In this document: positions 36,054-48,722 of the stretch, in pieces
Position numbering within the stretch: the first letter of the stretch is position 1
Layout: every line of letters starts with the position of its first letter
Assembly (NCBI GenBank): GCA_015039365.1
Contig: WION01000021.1
Location: forward strand, 248,001-312,000
Source of the DNA: Amanita rubescens
Taxonomy: Eukaryota; Basidiomycota; Agaricomycetes; Agaricales; Amanitaceae
Length of the DNA: 64,000 nucleotides
Direction: 5' to 3'
Translations under genes and position numbers: made by a program
Notes under the pieces: generated by a model
The model's database searches: none
What the model was told of the DNA's origin: nothing
The model's input: only the letters and a program-made list of their open reading frames with translations

Positions 36054-37896
36054 TCAAGCGGTAATACAAGAATCATCGGCCCCTTTGGGCGTCAACCCAA
36101 GTTTATCCAATAAAACCGAATTTCTCATCTTCAAATCTTCATTTTCTTTTTGCAGGCCCCTCGATCTCTCTCTTTCCTCTTGCCTCACTTCAACCATTCC
36201 AGGAAGCATCCCCTCAACCTGGGTCCATCTTTCACATCGAACTCTAATTTCCCGCGCTATATCGTGAGGGATATGCAATTTTTCGTCCCATGTCACGCCA
36301 GACTCCACCCGGCAAGCGGTAGGGAGTATCGAGCTGAGAAATAGTGTAACGCCGTTGATATCCGAGATCCGCGATACACCCATAGATAACTTGTTCAAGG
36401 ACTTGAATTTAGGTGGGTTACGTGGCGCCCTGATTCGCTTGCTTGGCGAGAGCGAAGACGTCGGCGTACTGTTGTATGGTTGTCCTATAGTGGAGGCGTT
36501 GATGAATAAGCCTAGATGACGTAAACGCGGACAGTGCTTCGCGAAAGGCAACAATGCATCCAATGTAAGGTTGGCATTGTTGATAAACCCTGGTTCATTA
36601 TTCAGCAATAGCGTTTCTAGGGAGGGCCACTTCTCCGCCAGCTCTTCTATCTCGTCTTGCGTCATCATCACCGGACATCCGTGCACCAATTCAAACGACG
36701 TCAAATTGGGGCAGTTCAATAAGGCCTTGAGCGTATCAAAGGTGATGCACTGTTCATCGGCTGGATCGAAGTGGAGTATTCCATTCGGAACGTCGACGCG
36801 CGACAGCAATGCAAGTGTTTCAAGGAGCTGACAATTCTCGGAGAGGGACCCGAGCATCACCTTGACGTCTTCAGGAGCCTCGAACAACTGGGAGTCAAGG
36901 TAAAGCATTTTCAAATTCGTGGGTGCAAAAGGGGCATTGATGAATCTCGTGAAATCTTGATAACTGATAGCCAATGAGAGATCCCATAACGATGGGAAAG
37001 CACCCTCTTCAACCGTTGGCCTGAACTCCGTGACGTCCTCCGGATCACCGAGACCTTGGTCGTCAGAGTACTGGAACTCTATGCAACCTAGGAACTCCAG
37101 CCTCGATAGCGTATTCATTAAGTTGGCGGTAACGGAATATCGAGGACCTGTAAGCTTCTTCAGCTTCTTAAGGCCACGTAACAGCTCGGCGACCTCGTTC
37201 TCAACCTTGCTGATGGCATAGTTTATCTTCATGTTAAGATGCGTGAGGTCAGGCATCCGGTCCACGACGTCGGCGAAAAATGATTTTAGAGCAGGAAAAC
37301 TGCCTGGCGAGATGCTGGCCTGGGAGCCATCATTCGCCGTGAGGTCTAGGCAAATTGGGAGTCGGATAGCCAACCGGCGGACATTGGCGTGCATAAACAT
37401 GACGCAGAGGTCCACAGGTCCTTCCCATTCAAGGGTATGCATGTTTGGCAGAATAGCCAAACTCGTCCGTGTCCGTGCGATGTCGTCAAACACGGAGTGT
37501 GCTATTGGAAATATTTTGTTGTCCCCAGGACGATAACATAGCCGTCGAACGCGTCTTCCATAGCGCTCAAACCGCTTCCAGTCGATTGATTCGATATGTC
37601 GCGTAAATTTCTGTAGGGGCACGATTGAACAAAGGCAGACAAAGGGCATCGGTGGCAAAACTCACCTGTTCACCAGCGTCTGTAAGGTATAAGGGAGCTA
37701 GGAGACCGAAAAGTCTGCACATGTCCTCCACGTCTCTCCAAAGTGTATCCAACGCGACGTCGCACCACCGCCTACAGACTCGAGCATTGGCAGCGTTGTC
37801 CGACGCATCCAGATAGCTGAAAATCATATCCAAAAGCTCGGGTATAAAAAGAACGCGCAGCATGGTGGTATTCTGCAGATACCCCGGACGCGACAT
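36054..37896 (-). CDS. F-box protein with leucine-rich repeat-like region
   Basis: Two exons (37896-37666, 37610-36054), 595 residues. An N-terminal F-box (LRVLFIPELLDMIFSYLD, ANARVCRRWCDVALDTLWRDV, residues 12-60) is followed by a long region of irregular leucine-rich repeats (MPDLTHLNMKINYAI, CPRLRHLGLFINAST, NLTSFELVHGCPVM) and a C-terminal coiled coil (EVRQEERERSRGLQKENEDLKMRNSV quoted only in part by position, about 540-570). Such proteins are substrate receptors of SCF ubiquitin ligases, but most of the expanded agaricomycete set have no known target. The start at MSRPGYLQ is preferred over an ATG at 37959 because it sits just before the F-box. Its 5' end lies 185 bp from the 3' end of the tyrosinase gene on the same strand. 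Confidence 0.88.
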
Positions 37897-38080
37897 TGTC
37901 TGAGGAGTTGGCGAAGAGTGTGGTTTAAGGTGAAATGACGGAGAACAGAGGTCGCGCAAAGGACACCAGTGTCACGTGTGACCGTTTCACGTTCTCACGC
38001 TCATTATAGGCTCAGCAAGTTCTTTCATTTCAGTATTACAACTACACAGAACAAGTACATGGTTTTTTTACGAATGGCGC

Positions 38081-40064
38081 TTAATGGTTATGGCGACCCG
38101 CAGTCACATCGTGATAAATTTCCCTCTCACCGACCTTTGGAAGCGGGGAGCTTGGATCAGTGGTGAGCGTAACAGCGAGTGCGGTAACGTCCAAGGAGTG
38201 GATTTCCACTGGCTGCCTTGCAGTCTAATCGTGGACCGTGATCATCAGTTCGAGCCCGGTACTCCGAGAAATAATTGCTTACATCGATGACACGCCAGTT
38301 CAGGTTCTCTTTCAAGTACGGCACGACGACGTCAGGCGCACACGGCAGCCGAACTTGCGGCGCGAGTCGTGCAAAGCCGCGGTTCAAGTGTACGAAGCCT
38401 TCGTGGATAATGTTGCTTTGCCGGCGGCAGTTTTCGCAGTTTCCCGGAGCGCTGTTAGCGAACACGTGGTTCCTCCCAACCATTTCCTTGCAGGTGTACC
38501 ATTCTGCAGGGTTCTCCGGAACTTTTCCCAAGAAAACAAGAATAGTGAAACTTCGCCCAAGCTCAAACTTCCGTACGCGAATGCGGACGCTCCAGTTATA
38601 CCACTTGGGCACAGAAGGGTCGCCCTTGAATATACTGTCCTGCGGTTTCGCCAAGAGTCTGTGGATGACCTTCTTCGCAGCCTGTTGCATCGATTTGTGG
38701 TCATTACGATCGACGTCTGAGAATGCTGGGTAAACGTATCCCAGCTTGTCGGTGTTGTAATAACGCTTCTTGGCATCAAACAGCTTTTGAGATTGCCAGA
38801 ACGTGTCGTTGGAATCCCAGAACGGCGTAAGGTCTGTTCCAAAATCAATTAAATGTAATCCAGAATTAGCTCCTCTGACGTACCCGTCGTTTCATCCACC
38901 ATCGTATCCGGGGAGGCAGTGAACGTTCCTGCTTGGTCGTTTACTTCCCTGGTAACCACAACGTTGTGGTTCAGTGCAGACCATATACTAACCAGACGAT
39001 CCACGTTGCAATGGTGCAAGTAGAAAATAGGGTCAAACGCTGTGGAACGAAAGACTTGAAGAACGGATTCACAATAATTAAAATGGACCAACCTGCGACT
39101 GAGGGGTCACTCATTTGTCCATTTCCGCCGACTTCGACATGGATCTGATCGTGAATAGTCTCAAGGCTGCTTGTTACCGAGCCCGCGCTGTCTCGATGGT
39201 TACTGAAGCCCGGCCAGTCATGGACCATATGGAGCAAAGCAATCGTATCATCCGTGGTTTGCTCTTGTCCGTCAGCAAGGGCGCTGGCAAAAGGTTCTAC
39301 CATCAGCGCTCCATATAATAACGGGATACACGACATCATACCTCTTAAGCTCGGCGATGTTCTCGTTCCCGTCGCCGTCTGGGTGCCGTACTGTAGTCGT
39401 AAACTGATTCCAAGGGGGAGTAAACGGCAACGCTCCCTGGAACCTGTAGCGCATCAAAGGGTTATCAACTTGGGTCTGCGAACCGTCGAAATCAGTGATC
39501 GTGACGTTCGGGCTGTTGATAACGACATCAGGAGGCACGGAGTTCTTGGCCCAATCCCAGAACGGCAACCGAAACTTGGTGGCAGCACTCTGCCAATCCG
39601 CCCTGTTCACCTGAAACTGTTGCGCGGCCTGAAGAGCTGCCCGTTGAAGGGTTTGCTAAACCTGAAGTAAGCATGAAGTCATTTGTGCGCGTTAAAAATA
39701 CCCACCTCTAGCAGAAGAACATAAGGCCTGTGCCACGTAGGGAATAAGGGAGATCCATGGGTGCAGTAACCGCCAAAGTCCCATTTTCCGGGCGCAAAGT
39801 CCCCCACGGCACCATTCCAACTGACGAAGGGTTCGCCGTGGATTCCACTGATTCCGAAGAAAGAGGCATCCTTGGCCTCATCAGCAGCTTGTGCAGCCTC
39901 TGGGCGATCAAGTTGAGATACTACAACGAAGACCGGAGAAGGAACATACGGAGCGCTCTGATATACAGCGTAAAGAGCTTGTCGTTGGTGATGAAATCAT
40001 TGATCTCTTGGCGCTCGGCGACGCCGCCTGTAGCACCAGAAATGACAATTCGATCTGAAGACAT
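38081..40064 (-). CDS. Tyrosinase / polyphenol oxidase (copy 1)
   Basis: Seven exons give about 550 residues. Copper site [26 protein letters not shown] with the Cys of CTH that forms a thioether to His in fungal tyrosinases. Copper site [13 protein letters not shown] and [15 protein letters not shown]. The C-terminal lid domain follows ([46 protein letters not shown]) and a last exon reads [18 protein letters not shown] to NHstop at 38081, reached by splicing at GTAAGC after WRVID. It oxidises monophenols and diphenols to quinones for melanin and browning; the lid domain keeps the proenzyme latent. No signal peptide, so probably cytosolic as in Agaricus. It is in tandem with a second tyrosinase at 40729-42691. 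Confidence 0.93.
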
Positions 40065-40728
40065 GTCGAAAATGCAGAGGTGACTTGTGAAGTGCCTCCC
40101 TTTCGTGCTCCCTTTTATGCTGTCTAGATTAGGTACGGTGGCTCAATAGGCCGATTCCGTATGGAACCTCTCTCCGTTGCCATAAGAATGCTGTAGCGGT
40201 GGAGTGTTCTATAAAGAAGGGCTAAACACGGCTATGGGCGGTACGCCCATAGTAGTAGTGCATATGCTCAAGTTCCTGGGGGTCGGACATCGGTTTTTAC
40301 AACAGACCGATCCACCAACGTAAGAGCATCCCAGCTGCGGAGTCCAACGCATTATTAGGCCATACTTGTGTCACGGGGCATGATATCGCGCAGTCATCGT
40401 GGCAAACGCAATTTGAAACGTAAACTCGAGCTGTGTAAGCATCCCCTTGGGCCTCAACAGCACTGTGTATTGTAGGCCTCATCATTCAGTGTGCTTATTT
40501 TCACTATCAGCTGGGAAAGGAGCCACTGATAATTAACTAGGGTCCATCATGCTTCTCCCATATAAACTTTATTCTAAAAACAGGTCATCGCGCAGAGCTC
40601 CACTGAGAAAGTGTCGGTCCCGATTCGTCGAAGAAATCGCAGGCTATGAAACGTGCGACAGTAACCAACCCTGTTAACACCGCCTTTTGAATACACTTAC
40701 TCAAATGGGGATATTCCCCAGCTTCCAT
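40065..40728. other. Intergenic between tyrosinase genes
   Basis: Holds the promoter of copy 1, with a TATAAA at about 40211-40216 (about 150 bp before the ATG). No gene seen. Confidence 0.5.
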
Positions 40729-42691
40729 TCATAACAAAGTGTTATCGGTGGCTGATATCAGATTATGCCGAAATATAGGCTTCTCAGAATCTACAATTGG
40801 GTGTTGGATGCCAGGTCGGCGCATCAAGGGCACCGACACCAGCGAAACTTCGAGGAAGTTCAGTTGGACAGCATTTCCATGGATCTATTCCAATATCAGT
40901 GTCGGACCAGAACAAACCAAGCCACCTACATCCTTTACGCGCCATCTCAATTTATCCATGAAGAACGAAGACAAGTCTGCAGGGTCAAGGACTCCCCAAA
41001 GTGGCCAGTTGCTTACAAGGTGGCGATTCAAGTGAATGAATCCCTCGTTGATACTATCTGCATTGGCACGGCAGTTTTGACAACGTTCTACAGCGCTATT
41101 CGCAGGTACGTGATGCACGCCCACAAATCTCTTGCTGGACATCCAATGATCCGAGTTTCCTGGAACTCCACCCAAGAAAATTAATACGGAGAAGCTACGC
41201 CCCAACTCGAACTTCTTGCTGTGGATTCGCACGGACCAGACCCACCATTGGTCCACGTCGCGACGCATAGAGAAGCTTTCATGAAACCTTTCCATGTACC
41301 TTTCTGCCGCCGCTCGCGCATTTTCATGTGTATCCTCGCGATTATCGAAGCGTTCAAAATCAGGATAAGTATACCCAAGTTTTTCCGTGTCAAGTAAAAG
41401 TCTGGAGCTCCAGAACGTGTTATCCGAGCTCCAGAAGGGAGCAAGGCCTGTTTTAATCGTTAAACGATACTGCTCAGAGGGGAAAACCAAAGTACGGTTA
41501 CCGGTATCCTCGTTTAGGTCGGCCCCGGGTGCCAAGGTAAAAGTGCCATCACCATCATTCTTCCCCGCACTGACTCCTTTGCCTCCGTTGATGGATGACC
41601 AAATAGACACCAGACGATCGATATTACAATGATGCAAGAAGAATATAGGATCAAACGCTGAGGCAATTTTGCTCACATCAATTGCTTCAGCTTCCCGGCA
41701 ATGCTCTTACCGGCAACAGAAATCTCGCCCATGTGACCTGTTCCTCCGATATCGACATGAATTTGATCGTGTATGGCCTCCAAGTTATTTGTCACAGAAT
41801 TCTCATGAGCGCTATGGTTGCTGAATGCACCCCAATCGTGAACCCAAGAAAGCAAAGCAAATGTATCGTCCATTATCCTACTTTGAGAGTTTCCCAATGT
41901 CCTTGTACGGCGTATTTAGAACGGTCAAGAATGCTTTAGTTCCACGCGGACTTACTGAATAAGCTCATCGACCTTCTCAACCCCCTGAATGTCTGGGTGC
42001 CTGAGAGTGGTCACCGATGTACTCAACGGGCCATCGAACAAGTCACAATGTCGTCGCAAAAAGCGGAACCGAATCAATGGATTGTCCACTTTCACCGTGT
42101 GACCATCATAATCCAAAATCGAGACGGTTTCGCCCATGATAACGCAATCTGGAGGCACGGAGTTTGAAACCCAATCCCAGTAAGGTATCCGTAAATCAAG
42201 TGCAGCTTGTTTCCACTCCGCTTGGTCAAATACAAAGTGAGTTGCGATTTCTATCGCGTGTTCCTGAACAATTTGCTGTTGTCGATTTTGTCAGGTGTAC
42301 GCATCATTAAAAAGTAACTTGCATTTACCTCCAGAAGCAACAGATAAGGCCTGTGCCAGGTGGGGAACAACACCGAGCCGTGAGTACAATATCCTCCAAA
42401 GCCCCATTTCCCTTGCGTGAACGAACCGCTTGCTCCATTCCACGCGGTATACGGCTGTCCGTGGATTCCTGCAACGGCGAAGAAGGATCTACCATCCCTT
42501 TCCTCCGTGCTCTGCATTCTCACTGCCGCAGTAATGAATTCCTTCCAACTGCACGAAGATTCGTTAAAAGAAAACGTACGGAAGGCCCTTGTGAATAACG
42601 TGAAGAACTTTTCGTGCTCGATGAAAGTATTGATCTCAAGCCTGACGGCTAATCCTGGAGGACCTGTGATAAGGATATGTTTCTCAGACAT
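40729..42691 (-). CDS. Tyrosinase / polyphenol oxidase (copy 2)
   Basis: Same architecture as copy 1. Start MSEKHILITGPPGLAVRLEI at 42691; copper A GIHGQPY and [18 protein letters not shown]; then IPYWDWVSNSVPPD; copper B AIHDQIHVDIGG and FFLHHCNIDRLVSIW; lid domain ELGRSFSVLIFLGGVPGN, CQNCRANADSINEGFIHLN, LRWRVKD. A final exon joined at GTAGGT reads GNAVQLNFLEVSLVSVPLM and ends at 40729. Intron positions agree with copy 1, so the pair arose by tandem duplication, but the proteins have diverged well apart. All copper ligands are kept. Short introns near 42520-42580, 42245-42300, 41890-41955, 41640-41690 and 41440-41510. Confidence 0.93.
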
Positions 42692-44290
42692 CGTCGATAG
42701 GTGCGTTCCTGCTCAGCTTGAAGAAAGTCTTCCATCTTATATGCGAGTCTGGCGACGGTGACCCGAGGCTCGACCTTATGGTTCACCGCGGTGAAGCCTC
42801 GATCCTAGGCTCATGCGATGAACAAGGATCGATTCTTGTTGTCAGGACGCGGGGTGAGAATGGGCTTGGTGTTTGGCCAGTCACTGGAAAATCCACGTAC
42901 GGATATATCGAGACCATATTTGACCACTACATAACCTTTCGCGCCGTCAGCGCAGATTCTTATTTGTCATTTTATCACCGCCAGCTAAGGCTAGAGAATG
43001 CATGATACCTGAGATCGCTGATCATATGCTCGACGCGGGAGGGATGCCCCAGCTTTCTGCATCATGTCCACGGATCATACGCTCACCGGCCCTATTGAAA
43101 GCATTTACGGATCGCCGCTTGTCGAGACATGAATTTCATATACGCTGTCCGATAGAGAGAGTTCCTGCTGATAAGTCGCTGAAGGGCGATGATCTTGTCA
43201 ATTTTCGCCTTCCCTGTCAGGCAGAGATATCCGGCGTGCCAATTCTTTGTCACGTAACTTGAACACGGCGAAATAGAGGTGGCGCATCTGACGAAACTAC
43301 TTACTTTACCAGTGTGCAAAGCACAGAAACGTAGACACTCACGAGGGACAGCGGTGGGGGGTAGCTATGCCTACTTCTTGCGCCGAGTCATGTGGCTTTT
43401 CTCATCGTTCGCCCTCACCGTTGTAGGTTGATGGCAGAAAAACATGGGCGTCGTGCGTTACCAACCCACTTGCTCCTCACAAAAATCCTTACCTATTCCA
43501 AGGAACGATTGAAGCGCGCTATGGGCTTGCCCACGTCCAGAGGCACATCCAGCACTCGGCGAGTAGTGGTGGACCGCTGGAGAAGGAGCAAACAAACCAT
43601 GGGAAAGCAAATCGGCGCCAGTAAGGAAATGAATGGGGATAGAGTGTCTTTTAACTTATCGCAACTTTGGTGTGCCCTTTTTCAGTCGCCAACGGAAACA
43701 ATTGCTCCAGACGCCAAGAAACGGGATATTCTGATTCACAATGGCCACCCCCATATCATCGTTTGCGTGAAGTACCGAACTGACATCTCCTGCGGATTGG
43801 ACCAGCCCGCTGGGGTCCCACTTCCAATTCTGACGCGACGAGCCCCAACAAGCAACCTACGCCACGCATACAAGGTGATTTCCGATTAACACATCTCGAG
43901 CCTAGTCCGATGTTTATCCGATCTGCCCACTGTTGACCGACATTAGCCGGTGCATGTGGCTTGGGATCAATGATCAAATATGCTTGAGGTGGGCAAGATA
44001 ATCCAGCCATCTGCATCGCTTGCGCGGATCAGCTAGAGAGGTAAAATAGAACTATCGGACAGCATACGATAGACTATGCCACCGATCGACTCCATGATCC
44101 ATTCGATACAACTAATGAACAGGGGATTTACTACATCAGAACTGCAAAACATCCATCAATACCAAAAATAAGGAAGAGTGGGAATGAAAAACACTCACAG
44201 GATACAACAGTATGAGATATTCGAGGAATAAATAGGGATAAAGTAGTCAGAACCCATTCATGCGTTCATGGATAACCACAACGCCACATA
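42692..44290. other. Intergenic, about 1.6 kb, no supported gene
   Basis: ORFs at 42718-43005, 43002-43262 and 43392-43889 (+) show no domain and no consistent splicing. The right end is the 3' flank of BRF1. Confidence 0.45.
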
Positions 44291-46846
44291 TCAGATCTCC
44301 TGTTCGTAAGCATCTTCCCAGGCGTAATTCATTGGCTCATCCTTTTCGTCATCACTCTCGCCCTCCCCATCTTCATCATCGTACGCTCGTTTCCTAGCAT
44401 CTGAAGCGGCACCTGTGGATACGGCAGAGACAACGCCAACAGTGCCCTCCTCGACGATTAGCTGCGGTTCCGTGTCTCCTTTTCCATCTTCCATCTGTAT
44501 GAGCTCCGTATCGTCCTTCTCGTCCATTCCAGTCGTCATCGTTTCAGCGAGTGATGGTAAACCACCGCTGTCGACAAAAAGCTCTTTCAAAGCATTATAG
44601 TTGATCCTCCGGCTATACTTGAGATTCTTTTTAACAAGGTTCTGGACAGATTCAGTGACGGTAGCTCCAGAGGGTGTTGTCGCGTCTCGAGGTTTGGCTG
44701 TCTTGCGACGCTGAAGATGATGATAAACAAGTGTAAACAGTTTGAAGAGAAAAAAAGTTGCAGCTAACGGGATACGAACCTTCCTACTCTTGGCTGCTGT
44801 TGTTGCATCTTGCTGCTCTCCCTTGGCTAAAATTATCCGTTTAGCAAAAACTCCGTACTCAGGACCGGTACTCGGGTCGCTCCAGATTCTGAAGCGAACC
44901 TCGTTCCCAATTCCCGGTTTGAATAGATACCCACCAGCTAGAGCTTCCAAGTAATCCTTATTCAGCTCAACCCACACTCGCTCTTTGATCTTGGCTTCTT
45001 CTTCGTCCAGCAAGAACTTGTCCAACTCCTCATCATTCAAACCTAACGTCCAATCTTCTTCTTCTTCTTCCTCTACCTGGCTCACGGCAGAAACGGGCCC
45101 GTTGAAAGCCCCATTGGTGAGGCTATATTGTTGCTCACGCCATGCTGATGCTCGTTTTCTTCTCTCCTCTTCTCGTTCTATCCTTCGCTGCCGTTCCTGC
45201 TCTTCTTGTTCTTCTAGAACGGCGCGCACTTGCGCTGCCCTCCCTTCGCCGAGATACTTGCTGACTTCTTCGACAATCACGTTTTCCATCGTCGTATCAA
45301 CATAGTCCGAAGCTTGTTGGGGTCCGTCAGGTTCACCAAGTTCGATATTAATGTCAAGAGGGGCATGGAGGCTTTCCGACTCTGTGTACTGTTGGGGTGC
45401 TGTTCGATATTGCACAGATTGCTGCAATAGAGCAGGATCGATGTGACTGTTTACCTCTTCGTCCGGGTCGGGTGCAAAGAGTGGCATGTGGTTCACACCC
45501 GCAGGCATTGACTCCATCGTCCCCGCCAAGATCCCTTGATGAAGTAGAGCTGGATCAAATAAGGGTTGTGGTGGTGGATGCGGCGTGCTTTCAACTTCTT
45601 CCGTTTCCTCGTCGCTATCTATTCGTTTCCTCTTCCTCTTCTTCTTTGGAGTAGTTTTATCCTTCATCTTCATCTTCCTACCGCCCTCGCCTCCATTTGG
45701 GGATTCTTGTTGAGATTCCTCAGCCGCCCTCTTCTCTGCTTCCTCTTTCTCCCGACCTTTTGTAAATGCCGGCGGATCCATCTCCTCGTCCAACCAGACT
45801 CGCCGGAAATCAGCAAGAGTTAGCTGACCGCTTGGAGTCTTTCTAAATTCATCCAAGCGCTTTTTCAGGGTCGTATCTGCGATCTTCACGACCTGAACGA
45901 TTTCCTCTACGCTTCGTCTGAAGTTATTCATCCGAGCAGCCAAAAGAAGAGCTGCGCCGCATATTCCGGCAGGTCTCCTTCCTCTGGACATCCAGTCCCT
46001 GTCGAAGCGGGAGACTAATCGTACTGCATCCGTGGCCACTCTGTTGGTTTCCTCCCCGAATTCAAGCAGTGCGGCGAAGCGGGAGATGTAATGGGAAGGG
46101 TCCACCAGTGGGAGGCGGAGGTTTAGAGTCTGAACCAACTGGAGATAAGTGTGTCCCAGTTCGAATACGTTGACCTACCGAGAATTAGTTAATATCACTT
46201 TAAGCGATATATATATGCGCACCTGCAGGAGATCCGAAAAGTCTATTAGCATGTAATTCCGTGTCTCCTTCTGTCTGCATGCAACATAAAGGCACACAGC
46301 CACAACATTGAGACTCTTTCGACCTTTTGTAAATTTATGCTCGACGGCTAGCGTGTAAAGGCGTGTAGCGGCTAAACATATTTGTTCTGATAGGCGAAGG
46401 ATATTGGCAATGCTTTGAATTTTCTTATTGGCTAAAGCAAAGAATATAAGAAGAAGAAAAAGAGTATATGCGGTAAATGTTGACCGTACCGTTCGCAATA
46501 GTTTGTTCCCTCGATTCGTGATTCGCTCGATGACCAAGAGGACCAGTCAGATGCGCGCGTGCTAAAATTGTATCGAGTGAGTATGCGCTTCGCGTAGAAT
46601 TGAAATGACATACTGGATCCTTGTGCTACAAACGATCCCTGGACAACGGCTGCGCCTGCCGATGTCTCATCGAACCCAAGCTCGCTAACGATTGTGTTTT
46701 CTTCGACAACTGTCCCACATGACACGCAAAATCCGTTACCCGCTGCATGGTCGTATTCGATCACGGTCCCTCCGCAATCTGAGCATATAGACTGAATTGG
46801 TCAGTCGAAACCACACAATTTCATTCCAAGGAGATATTCTCACCAT
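44291..46846 (-). CDS. BRF1: TFIIIB subunit BRF1 (RNA polymerase III initiation factor)
   Basis: An N-terminal zinc ribbon (ICSDCGG ... FCVSCGTVVEEN), two cyclin repeats (QSIANILRLSEQICLAATRLY, RKSLNVVAVCLYVACRQ; then FGEETNRVATDAVRLVSRF and RRPAGICGAALLLAARMNN), KIADTTLKKRLDEFRKTPSG and LADFRRVWLDEEMDPPAF, a charged linker with a KKKRKRKR nuclear signal, and the C-terminal TBP-binding block (SRRINYNALKELF). This order is diagnostic for BRF1, which with TBP and BDP1 recruits Pol III to tRNA and 5S genes. The predicted start codon at 46846 is the last codon of its exon, directly followed by a GTGAGA donor. A 69-nt intron inside the last exon (about 44714-44782) has no in-frame stop. C-terminus is acidic (DEKDEPMNYAWEDAYEQEI). 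Confidence 0.93.
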
Positions 46847-47406
46847 ATTTGATGTTCTTGAAGGACTATCAGGGTCAGTTTCAGCAGTCAGGCTGCATCG
46901 CAATGTGCCTCAGAAGCGAAAAGATTGGCAGGTCTGATAGCTGAGTCACGGAGTTACGTAACTGTCACTGTCACTGTCATCGACTGTATGTCGCCATCGG
47001 ATTCGTAGGGTCAGAAACTCAGAACTCATGACCGGTCTTACCCGGTGATATATTCAATAGTCTGAAGATCTGATCATTCATCTGACCACACCAATCTGGA
47101 TGTCTATGACCTAATTTGGTCGTGGGTTCTGTCAGCTCAAGCGCTTGCTATGCACGTTCCCGATAAACTCAAATTTGCCCTTGAATACGACCCATGCTAG
47201 TTGAAAAGAGGCTTTCGTAGCGGGACTGTCTGCAAATCCTTTGTCACACCCAGTCCCGAGTAGACTTAAAAGCCACCGACCCGCGGTTCTCCCACCCCAC
47301 TATCGCTAGCAACCACTCCCTGCTTTCACTCAGGTACGATTTCACCATCTCCCATATTTTGCACGGTCTGATAAGCAAAATAGCTCATCGTCTTGGATAG
47401 AGGACA
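46847..47406. other. Divergent promoter region between BRF1 and an F-box gene
   Basis: No gene. The two genes are transcribed away from each other across about 560 bp. The sequence has a short CACTGT repeat (ACTGTCACTGTCACTGTCA, about 46961-46979). Confidence 0.5.
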
Positions 47407-48597
47407 ATGGAAATGATACCACTGGAGATCATCGATCTTTTCTTTAGATTTCTACACCTCGACCGTGACAAACGGACATTGGGCACATGCAGTCTAGTCT
47501 GCGCAGCCTGGCTCCCTTTTGCTCGTTATCGCCTTTTATCGGACGTAACGGTGAAGTTTTCAACCCACGAACGTGACGACGTCATCGAGGACCTCCTTTC
47601 ATCACCTCTTTGCACCATCGCTCCCTACATTTGCAATCTACACATCCAAGGCTCATGCCCAGCCCTCTCACCACTATCGATACGAACTTCCACAGCTGCC
47701 ATCCGCAGTTTACCGAACATCCGAAATGTAACACTTCAGGATATAACATGGCCGTTGATGCCCGTGGAGTTGAAGACCGCTATCGCGTCATTCGATCTCA
47801 CCTCACTCAGCTTCTCGTTTGTATTTTTTGCAACGTCACAAGAGCTATATCAGTTGCTCTCCGCATTTCCCACACTCACTGTCTTATCCCTTGGTTATGG
47901 CGTCCGGTGGTTGGGACCCAGTCCGGACACGCATCCATCAAAGCCGCTAAAAAGCGTGCGCAGGCTGTCGCTCGACACGTCAAAAGCCCCGTTGATGTCG
48001 TTCCTGCTTCAACTCACTGCCCCTGCGTCAATTGATGCCCTCGAGATGCGATTCGTTTCAATAACGCAAAAAATGATGGTGGACGAATTCCTAAACCGCA
48101 CAACGCTGAAACACTTGACACTCGACTTTGGTAAAATTGGACAAGGTAGGCAGACCGTTCGAAGGAAGTGCCACTTATGTTGATTTCGCAACTCAGGTCC
48201 GGGAACGATTCATTTTGATCTCGGCTCACACCCCGAACTCCGCTCCCTGACATTAGAAGGTCTAGTCCTGTCGCGCAGTTATTATACAAGTCCGGAAGCG
48301 AATTGGGGAGCGTGCATGGCATTGCTTTCTAGCATCAAATCCCGGAGCATGGAGTCGTTGACAATATGCTTGTCGAAACTCCATTCCGTAGCGGACGTTG
48401 ACTGGGCTGCGTTTGACAACGTGTTGGAAGGAGAAGTGTTCAAGAACTTGAAGACGGTGTCATTGAAGTGCTATATATTAACTGATCCAGATTCCCAGCA
48501 CTTTCCCCATTCCGACGCAATTCGTGCTCATCTTCCCAAGGCACACGCTCGTGATCTCCTGGACTTTGAATATATACCAAGCAATCTGTATTTGTAA
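47407..48597 (+). CDS. F-box-like protein with leucine-rich region
   Basis: Two exons (47407-48145, 48197-48597) encode 379 residues. The N-terminus (IPLEIIDLFFRFLHLDRDKR, LGTCSLVCAAWLPFARYRLL) is a typical F-box; the rest has leucine-rich segments (SLPNIRNVTLQDI, FPTLTVLSLGYGV, ALEMRFVSITQKMM, LRSLTLEGLVLSR). Probably an SCF substrate receptor; target unknown. The intron at 48146-48196 is required to join GKIGQG to PGTIHFDLG. It is unrelated in detail to the F-box gene at 36-38 kb. Confidence 0.85.
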
Positions 48598-48722
48598 ACT
48601 GTATAGTTTGTGTAGTATCAGTATATTGTACCATAGCAAATAACATTGTATCATATATGTACATAACACATAATTGTAATTCGACGGGCCCTGACTTTGA
48701 TCCTGCACTCTCAGCTCGTACC

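Noticed and set aside
38157..38160. Stop at 38157 as the end of tyrosinase copy 1
   Set aside because: A good donor after WRVID and a downstream exon with a typical tyrosinase C-terminus show the frame to 38157 is unspliced intron.
44985..45823. Plus-strand Ser/Leu-rich ORFs opposite BRF1
   Set aside because: Complement of acidic and lysine-rich BRF1 coding sequence.
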